64,000 nt of DNA from Antilocapra americana. Lineage: Eukaryota; Chordata; Mammalia; Artiodactyla; Antilocapridae. Location: positions 1,687,821-1,751,820 of the forward strand of contig ML664161.1 of assembly GCA_007570785.1 (NCBI GenBank), read 5' to 3'. Position 1 is the first letter of the stretch; the number at the start of each line of letters is the position of its first letter. The position numbers and the translations under genes were made by a program. Under the pieces are notes generated by a model. The model did no database searches. It was not told where the DNA came from and saw nothing but the letters and a program-made list of their open reading frames with translations. Below, piece after piece: positions 11,323 through 21,856 of this stretch.

Positions 11323-13392
11323 ATGTCCTCTAATTGTTCAAATGAAAGGAAGAGTTGCCCATCTCTTATTTTAAATCAAAACCTAGAAATTATCCTTTTA
11401 GTGTGGAAGGCATGTTGAAAACTGAGGTAGGCTGAAAGCTAAGCTTCTTGTGCCAGTTAGCCAAGCTTTGCATAAAAAGGACAAGCTCTTGAAGGAGTTT
11501 AAAAGTGCTTCTACAAGGAACACACAAAGGTGTAAGTAAAAGCAAAACAACCTATCGCTGATGCAGAGAAAGTTTTAGTGGTCTGGTTAGATCAAACTAG
11601 CCACAAAATTCCTTTAAGTCAAAATCTAATCCAGACCAAGGCCCTAATAATCTTCAATTATTTGAAAGCAGAGACAGGTTAGGAAGCTGGAGAAGAAAAG
11701 TTTGAAACTAGTAGAGGCTTCTTCCTGAGTTTGAAGGAAAGAAGCCATCTCCATAATATAAAAGTCATAGATCAAGTATCAAAGGCCGATACGGAAACTG
11801 CAACAAATTATCCAGAAGATATCCATTAAGATATTAATGAAAGTGGCTACACCAACAAGAGATCTTCAACCTAGATGAAACAACCTTTTTTTTGGAAGGA
11901 GATGCCAGCCAGGACTTTCAGTTAGAGAGAAGTCAGTGCCTGGCTTCCAAGTTTCAAATGATAGGCTGACTCAAAATTGGGGACTTTAATAATTTGAAGC
12001 CACTGTTCACTCACTGATATGAAAATTCAGCTTAAGGATTATACTTTTTCTGTTCTACCTGTGCTCTACAAATAGAATAACAAAGCCTGACTGACAAAGC
12101 ATATCTGTTTACAATATGGTTTGCTGAATATTTTAGGCCTTTTGGTAAGACCAGACTTCCCTGATAGCTCAGTTGATAAAGAATCCACCTGCAATGTACC
12201 CCAGTACAATTTCTGGGTTGGAAAGATACACTGGAGAAGGGGTAGCCTATCCACTCCAGTATTCTTGGGCTTTCCTTGTGGCTCAGCTGCTAAAGAATCC
12301 GAATGCAGTTCGGAGACCTGGGTTTGATCTTGGGCTGGAAAGATCCCTTGGAGAAGGGAAAGGCCACCACTCCAGTATTCTGACCTGGAGAATTCCAGAC
12401 TGTATAGTCCATGGGGTCGTAAAAAGTTGGACACCACTGAATGACTGTCACGTTCACTTTCATTGGTAAGATATACTGCTCAGAAAAAAGATTAGCTTCA
12501 ATATGACCACTCATTGACAATATACCTGGTCACCCAAGAGTTTTGACAGAGATGTGCAAATGGGATTAATATTGTTTTCCTGATGCTAATACAACATTCA
12601 TTCTATATCCCATAGATTAAGGAGTAATTTAAACTTTCAAGTTTTATTATTTAAGTCATATATTCTATAACATTATAGCTGCCATAGATAGTGACTTCTC
12701 TGATGGATCTGGGCAAAGTAAGTTGAAAACCTTCTGAAAAGGATTCACAGTTCCAGATGTCATTGAGAACATTCTTGGCTTATGGAAAGAGACCAAAATA
12801 TCAACATTTAACAGGTGCTGGAGAAAGTTGATTCTAACTCTAACGGATGACTTTGAGGGATTCATGACCTTAGTGCAGGAAGTAACTGCAGGTGTGCTAG
12901 AAATAGCCAAAAACTAGAATTATAAGTGGACTCTGAAGATGTAAGTGAATTACTACAATCTCACAATAAAACTTTAACAGATGAGGAGTGCTTCTTATGG
13001 ATAAGCAAAGAAAGTGGTTTCTTGAGATGAAATCTCCTCCTAGTGAAGATGTTGTGAGGGCTATTGAAATGATTAAAAAAAATAGACTATTACATAAATT
13101 TAGTTGATAAAGCAGTGGGAGATTTTGAAAGAATGAGCTCCAACTTTGAAAGAAGTTCTATTGTGGATAAAAAGCTATCAAAGAGCATTGCATTCTGCTG
13201 AGAATTTATTTGTGAAAAAGTCAATTGATGTGGCAAAAGTCATTGCTAACTTATTTTAGGAAATTGCCAGAGCCACCCCCGGCCTTCAACAGCCACCACC
13301 CTGATCAATCAGCAGCCATCAACATCGAGTCAAGACTGCCAGCAGAAAGATTACAACTCATTGAAAGTTCAGACAATGATTCTCATTTTTTA
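11323..13392 (+). pseudogene. Tigger1 transposase pseudogene
   Basis: This was a pogo-family transposase: a CENP-B-like helix-turn-helix DNA-binding half followed by a DDE nuclease half that would cut and paste the element in the nucleus. The start chosen is the ATG at 11323, where translation gives MSSNCSNERKS and resembles the family N-terminus. The C-terminal part is still readable in one frame at 13225-13392 (residues such as QSAAINIES). Stops and small indels occur throughout, and a Bov-tA splits the DDE half at 12151-12462. Related domesticated genes (JRK/TIGD type) exist in mammals, but this copy is dead. Confidence 0.85.
12151..12462 (+). mobile_element. Bov-tA dimer (tA2/tA3 type) with 9-bp TSD
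   Basis: Two tRNA-like heads in tandem ('cttccctgatagctcag' at 12156 and 'gggctttccttgtggctc' at 12267) precede one Bov-A-type body. This arrangement defines the dimeric Bov-tA2/3 class. TTGGTAAGA at 12142-12150 and 12463-12471 is an exact duplication of Tigger1 sequence, so the insertion is later than Tigger1. Confidence 0.93.
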
Positions 13393-13681
13393 GCAATCAA
13401 GTATTTTTAAATTAAGATATATACATTGTTTCCTAGCTATAGTGCTATTGCACACTTGAAGGATTATGGTACAGTGTAAAGATAACTTTTATATGCACTG
13501 AGAAACCAAAAATGTTATGTAACTCACTTTATTGTGATATTTGCTTTATTGCTGTGGTCTGGAACCTAACTTACATTATCTCTAAAGTATGCCTTCATAA
13601 TAGAGATGGTTTCTAGCTAGATCATGTCCTTTGTGTTTATCTGTACACTTTTAACTGCTTAAAGCCATATCATTGCATCAT

Positions 13682-14042
13682 TGATAGGGCCCACACGGGG
13701 TCTCATGGTTAAGATGGCTCTTTGGGTTGACCTTGCAAACAAATAATAAAATCACAGTGACCCTTGACACTGACCAAATTGCCCAAATGACATTGTTTTC
13801 CCACTGGTGCTTACCTTCTCAAAGCTACGAGACTACCAGATTCCAGATCTCCAGCTACGTGACCATAGGATTCAACTACAGGCTAAAAGTTAGCCAGGGA
13901 TATGAGAACGACCCTGTCAGAACGGGAGGATGCTGGTTCTTCTCAAGGGCTAGCCACCCTCTCCTATTCCCTCTAATAAATTCCCTTGTCTTGCCTGACT
14001 GCCCAGCTGGCTCTCTTTTTCTCTGCATCAGCCTTATGATCA
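13682..14042 (+). mobile_element. Probable solo LTR
   Basis: A 361-base block of higher GC content starts TGATAGGGCC and ends TTATGATCA (TGAT/ATCA inverted ends), with near-duplicated flanks TCAT (13678-13681) and TCAG (14043-14046). An AATAAA-type signal is at 13975-13980, followed by a T/C-rich stretch as in an R-U5 region. This fits a class I retroviral LTR with 4-bp duplications. No family was recognised, so the call rests on structure. Confidence 0.5.
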
Positions 14043-15465
14043 TCAGATAAATTCAAACAATAATCCAGACACAGATATCATGTTACCATTTTTCCTAAAT
14101 AAACCAAAGTCACCCTAAATAAATCAATCAGAACTCCTAAAATGTTTTTATATGGAGTCACTGAAGCAAACTTCTTTGTAGCTAACAAAATTGCCAAAGG
14201 CTTTTTTGGCTAATCACTGTTAAATTCTTAATGACTCTTAAAAGCCTGAGTCTCCAACTTTGGTTTATTCTTTAGCATCCAAAGCTTTGTTTGACCTTGA
14301 ATACACATTCTTAGCAGACTCAAAATTTTCTTTTGACATCCTTTGTAATAAGTCAGATGTCAAGTCTTCAGTAAATTAATCTGTATGTGTCATCTTACAG
14401 ATGGCAGTGGGCACTCATCTTGGCAGCGGGCACTTACCAATCTGTATGATCTTGTAAAAAGACATCAAAACATTTAAGTATCACAGAATATTTTTGCTAT
14501 TATTTAAACAAGCATTATGTTCATTAATATATTTATAAAGAATTTATAATTCCTTATAATTATATTTACCCCGTACCTAATTCCAGTGATATAAGGCACT
14601 GTATTGTATTATTTTTAAGCTTAAATGATAACTTGTCCTTTCTGATTCTCTTATATTTTCAGTCACTATTTTACATTAGAGAGAAAAATTATTGTAAATT
14701 CTATTTGCTTTCTGAAACTTTTATTATTCTAGGTTGCAGACGAATGCAATGCAGAAGACCTAAAATATAACACAAAGGTTGTTCTCAAAGCATCATTTCT
14801 CATACGATCTGAATTATAAATCTTTTACAAATCTCTTCTAGAATATCTAAAGATCCATGGGATTGCTTTAAGCATTGGCTCAAACAACACTTTTTTTTTA
14901 AGTTTGTGTGACAAGAAAAAGTGTCTCAGGCATAACTATATTACAAATTATTCTAAACATGGTTGATTTGAAGACAACAAGGCAAGATGTATATTCAAAT
15001 ACCATGGTTATAATGATTAAGCATATAAATATTAAGATTTATAAAAGATACCATATTTAAAATATATATATATGTATATATATAATATATGTTTTAACAG
15101 TGAACCTAAAAGAGAAAATTAATATTTACAATATTTCAGGATGTCCAGAATGCAACAAGCATGAGATTAAATTTTATTTATATCAGGCCTAAAATGATTT
15201 TACTTCTTACCCTTTCATAAAAAGTAAGTTATAACCTATAGTCTCAGTAAATCTTTAGAATAAAATCTTGTTATTTACCCATATGTTGTGGATAGAAGAG
15301 GACTAGAAGATTATAAATCATCAGATGTGATTGCTGTTGAAATAAAAATAGTTCATGGATCCCTTGACTTCTGATTCAACATAACACACACTATACATAC
15401 TCCCTTGCATATAAGAAAGAAGCAGAAGCAGATGTCGAAATAATAGCTAAGAAAAAGCAAGAAGT
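14043..15465. other. Unassigned AT-rich DNA
   Basis: There is no gene or named repeat. A small imperfect duplication lies at 14378-14448, and a TA run at 15061-15091. Confidence 0.3.
15061..15091. repeat. TA-rich microsatellite
   Basis: Interrupted (TA)n tract at about 15061-15091. Confidence 0.85.
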
Positions 15466-15478
15466 ACAAATAGGAGTA

Positions 15479-15678
15479 AGTGTGTGTCTGACTCTTTGCA
15501 ACCCTATGGAGTGTAGCCCTCCAGGCTGTCTGCCCATGGTATTTTACTGGCAAGAATACTGGAGTGGGTTGTCATTTTCTTCTCCAGGGGATTTTTCTGA
15601 CCCAGGGTTCAAACGCATGTCTCCTTTGTCTCCTGCATTGGCAGGTGGATTCTTTAACATGACACCACCTGGGAAGTC
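15479..15678 (-). mobile_element. Bov-tA SINE with 13-bp TSD
   Basis: Minus-strand Bov-tA. Flanks ACAAATAGGAGTA (15466-15478) and ACAAATAAGGGTA (15679-15691) match at 11 of 13 positions, fixing the ends. Confidence 0.93.
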
Positions 15679-15799
15679 ACAAATAAGGGTAGACATAGAT
15701 ACAGATGTTTTAGGGAAACAAACTTGTCATATCAAACTATGCCTCTTTGGCTTGAAGATTATTTTTTTATTTGTAAGAAACAAAAAGTTCAGAAAAAGC

Positions 15800-16045
15800 T
15801 TTTAATTCCTCCCAATAACTGCCTAAAATCTCTTTCTCTTAGTGGCCAATCCTCAAGATAGTTACAGACTTCAATTGCCTAACTTGTCCTTGGGCCTCTT
15901 ATTTTAATGGAGAGCCTGTAGGTACATAATAAAACATTTGTTTTTTCCTGTAAACCTGTCTAATGACAATTTTATTCTTAGACTACCAAAAGAATCTAGA
16001 AATGGTAGAGAAAAGTTTTCTTTCTCCTCCATACTATGTATAATT
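15800..16045 (+). mobile_element. Old LTR fragment (3' part)
   Basis: The sequence 'tgtctaatgacaattttat' followed by 'gaatctagaaatggtagaga' has the form of the 3' end of an old mammalian LTR. It resembles, in the same order, the stretch around 18600-19325, which suggests the same family. A signal-like 'cataataaaac' is at 15926. The family is not named. Confidence 0.4.
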
Positions 16046-16294
16046 CTAGACAATTAGATACAGAATATCTAGTTATAATCTATTACTTATGTTCATATAT
16101 TTAGTTATATATTACTTATTTGCATTCTTATAAAGGTGAACAGAATTCCACTCTAAAATATGTCTCTGGCATTAGCATATTTTGAGATGATTATTTTGAG
16201 AAATTGCAAACACAGAAGAAGCTTAAAAACAGAGTAGATGGTATGGTGTGTTACAAAGAAAAGAGCTGTTACCAGAGATGTTTGTTTGATTTTT

Positions 16295-16870
16295 ACTTTT
16301 TTCAATAACATCTTTATTTTTATACAATTAGAAGGGTTACTTTCCTGTATAGTTACTTTGAAATGTTGGCTATATCCCTCATGTTCAATAATCTATCCTC
16401 AAACCTATTTTAAAGCCAATAGATGTACCTCTCACTCTCCACTCCTATGTTCACCTCTCTCCCTACTGGTAGTCACTAGCTTCATCTTTATATTTGTGAG
16501 TCTCCTTCTTTTTTATTGTATTCACTGGTTGATGTATTTTTTTAGATTCCACATATAGCTGATACACAGTATATTTGTCTTTCTCTGACATTTCATTTAT
16601 CATAATGCCCTCCGATTTCATCCATGTTGCTGCAGACAGCATAATTTAGTTCTTTTTAGTGGCTGAGTAATATTCCATTCATTTGTTGTTGGATACTTAG
16701 GTTTTTCCATAAATTGGTGATTGTAAATAATGCTGCTATAAACATTGAGGTACATATATCTTTTTGAAGTATTATTATTATTTTTTTAACTTTTTAAATA
16801 TATACCTAGAAGTAGAATGTCTGGGTCATATGCTAGTTCTGTTTTTAGTTTTAGGTGACTTTTTCAACTG
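16295..16870 (-). mobile_element. L1 fragment, ORF2 end and 3' UTR
   Basis: On the minus strand this is the familiar end of mammalian L1. Plus-strand signatures are 'atttcatccatgttgctgc' (16617), 'gctgagtaatattccattc' (16662), 'taaataatgctgctataaac' (16725) and 'agaatgtctgggtcatatg' (16814). These encode the reverse complement of the C-terminal ORF2 segment, now broken. Confidence 0.88.
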
Positions 16871-16904
16871 AGAGAATTACTTGCATGTTTGCAAACATTT
16901 CTTC

Positions 16905-17544
16905 TTATCCTATGAATTGCTTTCCTTCCTTTGACTCCCTAGTTTTTAATCTATCCCTTTCCTTACATCAGAATGGTATATAAGCCTCAGTTGTTTCTTT
17001 TTCTGTTTTAGTCTGTCTTTTATTACAGGGATTTCTCAACATGGAGGGAAACTATTATTTCCTCCCCTACATGTAGAGCAAAATATTAAATGTTTATTAA
17101 GCAACCACACAGTAATAGCTTTAGAGCTAACAATAAGCTCTTGCTACTGTAATTTAGCTTATTCATTAAGTCAGTATTTAATGCAGCATCTGAGATATTG
17201 TGCATGACCAAGTAAAATAAAAACAGATATAAAACCCGATTGCTATGCTTAAGAATCTCATAATCAGTAAGGAGATTTTAGCTATAGATATATTAAAATA
17301 AGAATTTCTGGAAGCATGCTCAAATATAATAAAAACAGAAAATATGAATATAGAACAAATAATAGAACTTTCTATAAGCAAACTTTATATGGTATTTTGA
17401 ATGAATGAAAATATATGAAATCTCATAGTAAAGTTTTCCATTAAGTAGTATTATTTTTTAATCAATAAGTGACTCCAAAGCAGTGCATACTCCAAAGCTC
17501 TACCCCATACCTCACTGAAAATCTGTTTGAAACACGAAAGTAGG
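16905..17544. other. Unassigned; LTR-like start
   Basis: The stretch 16905-17085 has the C/T-rich texture of the old LTR seen at 15800 and 18431 and may be another piece of it. From 17086 to 17544 the DNA is AT-rich and unassigned. Confidence 0.3.
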
Positions 17545-17885
17545 GCTTCCCTGGTGGTCCGGTGGTTAAGAATCCACTTTGCAATGCAGGGGACACCAAT
17601 TTGATTCCTGGCTGGGAAAATTTCACATGCTGTGAGACAACTAAGCCTGTGCACCACAACTACTGAGGTTGCACTCTGGAGCCCACAAGCTCACAACTAC
17701 TGAGCCCGTGTGCAGCAACTAGTGAAGCCTGTGAGCCCTTGAGCCTGTGCTCCACAATAAGAGAAGCCACCATAACGAGAATCTCACACACTAAAACTGG
17801 AGGGTAGGCCCTACTCTCTGCAACTAGAGAAAGCTCACACATAGGAACAAAGACCCTGAATATCCACAAGTAAATAAATAAAATA
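17545..17885 (+). mobile_element. CHR-type tRNA-derived SINE
   Basis: The head GGGCTTCCCTGGTGGTCCGG (17547) is followed by 'gtggttaagaatccac', then the repeated 'cacaactactgag' motifs near 17656 and 17694, 'aagagaagccacc' at about 17759 and an AAATAAATAAAATAAA tail at 17871-17886. This is the cetartiodactyl CHR family, older than Bov-tA. Confidence 0.88.
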
Positions 17886-18430
17886 AAGCTCACAAATTAT
17901 TTTTAAAAGAAATATAAAAGAGCAAAAGGTGAATCTCATAAATGAAAAAGTAATTAAGGGAATGAAGGCTTCTGCAGAAGTTAAGATATTGCAACTAATT
18001 TTCCAAAAGTAAAGAGAAAGAGAGCTGTTTACTGATGTCTGCATAGTATAGAATTTCATATAGGTTTAGTGAATGTGTAACAAGCATAGAGTGAGTCAAC
18101 TGAAAATACAGGCAGCCTATTTCTAACCCCTAAGCAAAACCCCTCCCCCGTCCTGCCCCTCTCCCCCAAATTCTGGGTAAAGGTAAATCTTTCAGTGTAA
18201 AAGAAAAAAACAAAACAAACAAACAAAACCTCTTATTCAAGTGTCAAAAGAATCTTAGGCAATCCAGAGTCTGCCAGCTCTTTTTAGTGCAAAATTTGTC
18301 CTGACAAAATATACTCTTCTCATAGTAACAATTGCTCCAAAGTATTGAAGGTGAGCAGTATATGCCACCCCAAATGGTGTCACATTGGCAAGTGGATTAT
18401 TTTGAACTGAAGGCAATCAAGACCCAGCAA
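17886..18430. other. Unassigned
   Basis: No gene or named repeat. It contains a C-rich patch at 18139-18172 and a short A/C run at 18203-18229. Confidence 0.3.
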
Positions 18431-18732
18431 CAGAAGAACCTTTCTGTCTGCCCCCCCCATATCTTAACTGCCTAAAAGAATTTGGATTGGAGGCCTATAT
18501 CAGAGAAAAGTTATTACTAGAGATAGCTTTCTATCTGAAAGACTCGTCTGCATGGCAGGGCAAATATCTGATTATCAAATATCTGCTCTTCCTGTAAATT
18601 GCTATCCTTTCCTTTGAAGCCCTAGACTCCATCCCTTTTCTTCTGTTCAGGTTAGAGGATAAGTCTCAATTGTCTGACTGACTTTCCAGTCTCATAGTTT
18701 TATAGTTTTATATGCTCCTGTACATATGAATT

Positions 18733-19232
18733 TGTTAGGGGAGTGTAATCTCCTCAGTTTCATCTCATCTCAACAAAAATTTGAAGCGACAGACATTAAA
18801 GCCCTTGACGTGTCAAAGCTCTCAAACAGTCCATGTTTTAGTTCTTGGACAGATCAGTTTTATTTAAAAAATAAAGGAAAATGCATCCTCGAGGCATGGG
18901 GGTACCCTGCACAAAAACACGAAGAGGAGAGAGAAAGAGAGAAAAAGAGAGAAAGAGAGAGAGTGCGCACACGTGGGAGAGAGAGAGAGAGACAGAGAGC
19001 ACACGCGCAAGAGAGACCTACGGCCCCTTTGGCACCTCTTTTTGTATGTTTTTTTCCTCCCCCTGGGCCTGCGCTATGTCATTTGGGCCAGCCAGGAGTG
19101 TTGTTTGTTCTACCTGAGGTTCTCACTCTGGTCCTCGGACCTTCCTTTGTTCTATTTTCACAGGCTTTTCCCTTCCTTATCTTTTAGCCACCGCCATTCT
19201 GGATTGCTTTTCCCTATTCTAACTACCTAACA
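18733..19232 (-). mobile_element. Class I ERV solo LTR, 500 bp
   Basis: The LTR lies on the minus strand, bounded by TGTTAGG at 18733-18739 and CCTAACA at 19226-19232 (perfect 7-bp inverted ends). On the minus strand it shows U3, a long CT-rich part, the AATAAA signal (plus-strand TTTATT at 18860-18865) and a short U5. Flanks AATT (18729-18732) and AAGT (19233-19236) approximate a 4-bp duplication. No internal retroviral sequence adjoins, so it is a solo LTR. It closely resembles the copies at 22832 and 23655. Confidence 0.85.
18918..19016. repeat. GA-rich purine tract with GTGCGCACAC core
   Basis: About 100 bases of GA/GAAA repeat inside the LTR, broken by alternating purine-pyrimidine GTGCGCACACGTG at 18963-18975. 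The sister LTRs have much shorter tracts at the same place. Confidence 0.9.
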
Positions 19233-19539
19233 AAGTTAAATTAGTTTTTACTCCTGTTAATGTTAATGTTAGTTTGACTATTTGAGCACCCAAAGAACCT
19301 AGGAGGGAAGAAGGGAAGATTTTTCCACTTCAACAAAATGTAGTGTAAAAGTCTTATGTAAAATATACCATAAGACAGACTACTAACACTTTTGTTTTTA
19401 TTTCTTAACTATAAAGAAAAAAACATGATCAAAAATATGACCAGAGTGGTATGTTAGGAAAAAGCAAAGGTAAAATCAAATAATCAGAAAAGATATGGTG
19501 TAAGAAAAAGATGCACAATTTAGCAAAGAACTTTAAAAA

Positions 19540-20150
19540 AATTTAATAGATATACTCAACATATTGAGAAGATATGATATTCTTAAAATGCCAACTCTAT
19601 GCTATGAAAAATGAGCAGAAAACTCTATAGAAATCTTGGAAATTAAAAGTTAGGCAGGAGAAGTAATGTCTTTAAAGTCTGTGAGAAATAGTTACAACTT
19701 AGAACTGTATATCCAAGTAAAGTCTTGAGAAAATATAATATATTAAATATATAATATAAATACTATATACAAAGTGTTTATATAAAAGAGCAAAAACATT
19801 ATCAAACATAAAAGTTCTCAAAGTATTTTCTCCTTCATACACTTTCTGAAGTAGTTACTAAAGATCACCTCCACATAATAAGTGAGTAAAAAAAAAAAAT
19901 AAAAAAATGGAAAGTATGAGATCCAGAAAGCAGCAGCCTTATCCTGGAGAGCATAAAGTTTCTGAAATGAGAGGGTGAAGTTCGCAGAAGAGTTCTGATT
20001 TAAAATATGGACACACTTTAAAAATTAGAATGCAAAAGTAATATTTAACAAAAACTGTAAAATTCAGGTGAAACAAATATTTTAAAGAAGTTCATAATTT
20101 AAATATCAAGCTAATTATAACATAGTCTGACTGTAAACAATTTTTTAAAT
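19540..20150 (+). mobile_element. Probable ancient L1M fragment
   Basis: Weak in-order resemblance to old L1 ORF2/3' sequence: 'aactgtatatccaagtaaag' (19703), 'ttctccttcatacactttct' (19828) and 'aagtgagtaaaaaa' with 'agatccagaaagcagcag' (19880-19937). It is non-coding and the edges are uncertain. Confidence 0.45.
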
Positions 20151-21620
20151 GTTAAAAAAAAAGAGAGAGAGAGAAAGAGAATCCATCTGATTTTGATTTT
20201 AGAAAATTTTCCTTTCAGTGCCTTAGAAATCTAGACATATTTGCAGAGAAAAAAATAAAACCCCAGATATCTACTTGATCCAGTAATAAAAAAATAATTA
20301 CATAAACACATAAGATTATTGCCATTTATTTCTCTTTCAACATTTAGAATCAACCCAGGAGAAAAATGCAGAAGACTTAGTAATAGAAGAAGGCATAAGC
20401 ATTAATAGCTTAGCAACAATAAAAGTAATAAAGGTTTACTAAACATAAACCACAGATATTAAGCAAAGGTGGGAATAGAAAAAGTTGAAAGTATGTGGAT
20501 TCTAATAGCATCATCCAATATATGGATTTCTTGAAAGACTGAAATATAAGTATATTGTTAGTAGTTTCTAACTGAAGAACAAAAGCTATTTTCAATGTCA
20601 AATACTGAGGGACACATAGAGAAGGATATGTAATCACACCTTTCAGGGCAAAACGGTTTTTAAATCAGCTCAGCACTAAATAAGAACATCTTGAAAGTAT
20701 TGCCCCTTAGTTGCCATAAACTGAACCACCAAGGTACTTTCTGCTTCTGCATTAACAAAAATAAGCCAGAACAATTACTACTCTTTAAAATCTATGTTTC
20801 CTCTTTCTTTGCCAGGGTCACTATCATGTGTTCCTCATTTCAAATATATCTAAAATTCAACAATGCATTTTCCCCTGTTGATATGCTGAGTCTGTAATGG
20901 CAAATGTTTGTTTGTTCAGATTCTCAAATGTAAGCTCAGATTCACTTTGAAATCACCATGTGGAATAGAAATCATTTAAGTATTGATGGCCTCATTTGTC
21001 TCAGTTTTCAAACAGATTAGATAGTTCACAGAAGATTCAATAATAATGATATTTAGAATTTAAACTATAATGTCAAGGGTCATTAGAAAGTCCCAGCATG
21101 ACAGAAAATAACTGAATTCAAAAAACCAAAGATTTTCTTGCTGTATTTTATTTTTGTTCTGAAGAGTTACATTATTTGTTACATTATTCAGGCTGAAAAT
21201 AAATGGAACATTGGGAGAATCCAACAAGATTTTGCTATCCATTGTCATTTTTCATTTCCAAGAGCTCAATATATTATTTTCTTATTCATTGGAATTTAAA
21301 AACATCACTATTAAAAATATCTCTATTGGTTCAAGAATCAACATGGAGAAAAATTATATTTATAGAAATTATGTGAGACAAAGATAAGTGTAGGTATGGA
21401 AAGTTTTCCCTTCTTAATGAATTACAAAATGCATAGAAAAATCTGTCAAGAGCTTTCCAATACACATTGTGAACATTTTCATTATGAACAATTCAAACTA
21501 CAGTAAAAGACAAGAGGAATTGAAACATTCAACAGATGTTAGTTTTTAAAAATAAGTCTGGCTTATTAAAAATCTACCTTCAGCCAAAGTTGTCATTTGA
21601 AAGTTTAAAAACCATAGAGT
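20151..21620. other. Unassigned AT-rich DNA
   Basis: There is no gene or recognised repeat. It begins with a short GA run (20162-20180). Confidence 0.3.
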
Positions 21621-21624
21621 GTAC

Positions 21625-21850
21625 GACACAAAAAGTGAATCTTAATTTTTTGAGTTTTAGTTAATAATAATGTATCATTTGTTCATCAATTGTAACTTGT
21701 GTAACACACTAATGCAGGGTAATAATAAATAAAACTAAATAATAGGAAACTGTGTGTAGGTAGGAGACTGAGTATATAGAACTGTCTGTAATTCCTGCTC
21801 ATTTTTTCTGAAAACTGAAAATTCCTTTTAAAAATTTAATTAATTTTAAT
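21625..21850 (+). mobile_element. Ancient L1M 3' UTR end
   Basis: Matches the terminal L1M pattern: 'tagttaataataatgtatca' (21659), 'tgtaacacactaatgcaggg' (21700), 'aataataggaaactgtgtgt' (21738) and 'tttttctgaaaactgaaaat' (21804), ending in AT-rich sequence. Confidence 0.7.
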
Positions 21851-21856
21851 AAGTGT

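Larger units (their letters stand above)
10918..13597 (+). mobile_element. Tigger1 DNA transposon, nearly full length
   Basis: A pogo-type Tc1/mariner element. Both ends are present: CAGGAATACTTCATTTTG at 10918 and 'ctctaaagtatgcctt' at 13580-13595, an imperfect inverted pair, flanked by TA at 10916-10917 and 13598-13599. Internal consensus blocks follow in order with no large gap. Minus the 320-base Bov-tA insertion it is about 2.36 kb, against roughly 2.4 kb for Tigger1. These elements were active in early placental mammals, and the many substitutions fit that age. Confidence 0.93.
18431..19325 (+). mobile_element. Old LTR split by a younger LTR
   Basis: The pieces 18431-18732 and 19233-19325 read as one LTR once the 500-base insertion is removed: 'tgctcctgtacatatgaatt' at 18713-18732 resumes at 19233 with 'aagttaaattagtttttact'. 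The continuation into 'cctgttaatg' and 'aagaacctaggaggg' follows a common mammalian LTR 3' pattern, probably ERVL-type. The family is unnamed. Confidence 0.45.

Noticed and set aside
13727..14050. 107-residue open frame
   Set aside because: It lies in the proposed LTR, has no domain features and ends with the block.
18726..19187. 153-residue open frame rich in Arg-Glu
   Set aside because: It is the translation of the GA-rich tract inside an LTR; repeat composition keeps it open.
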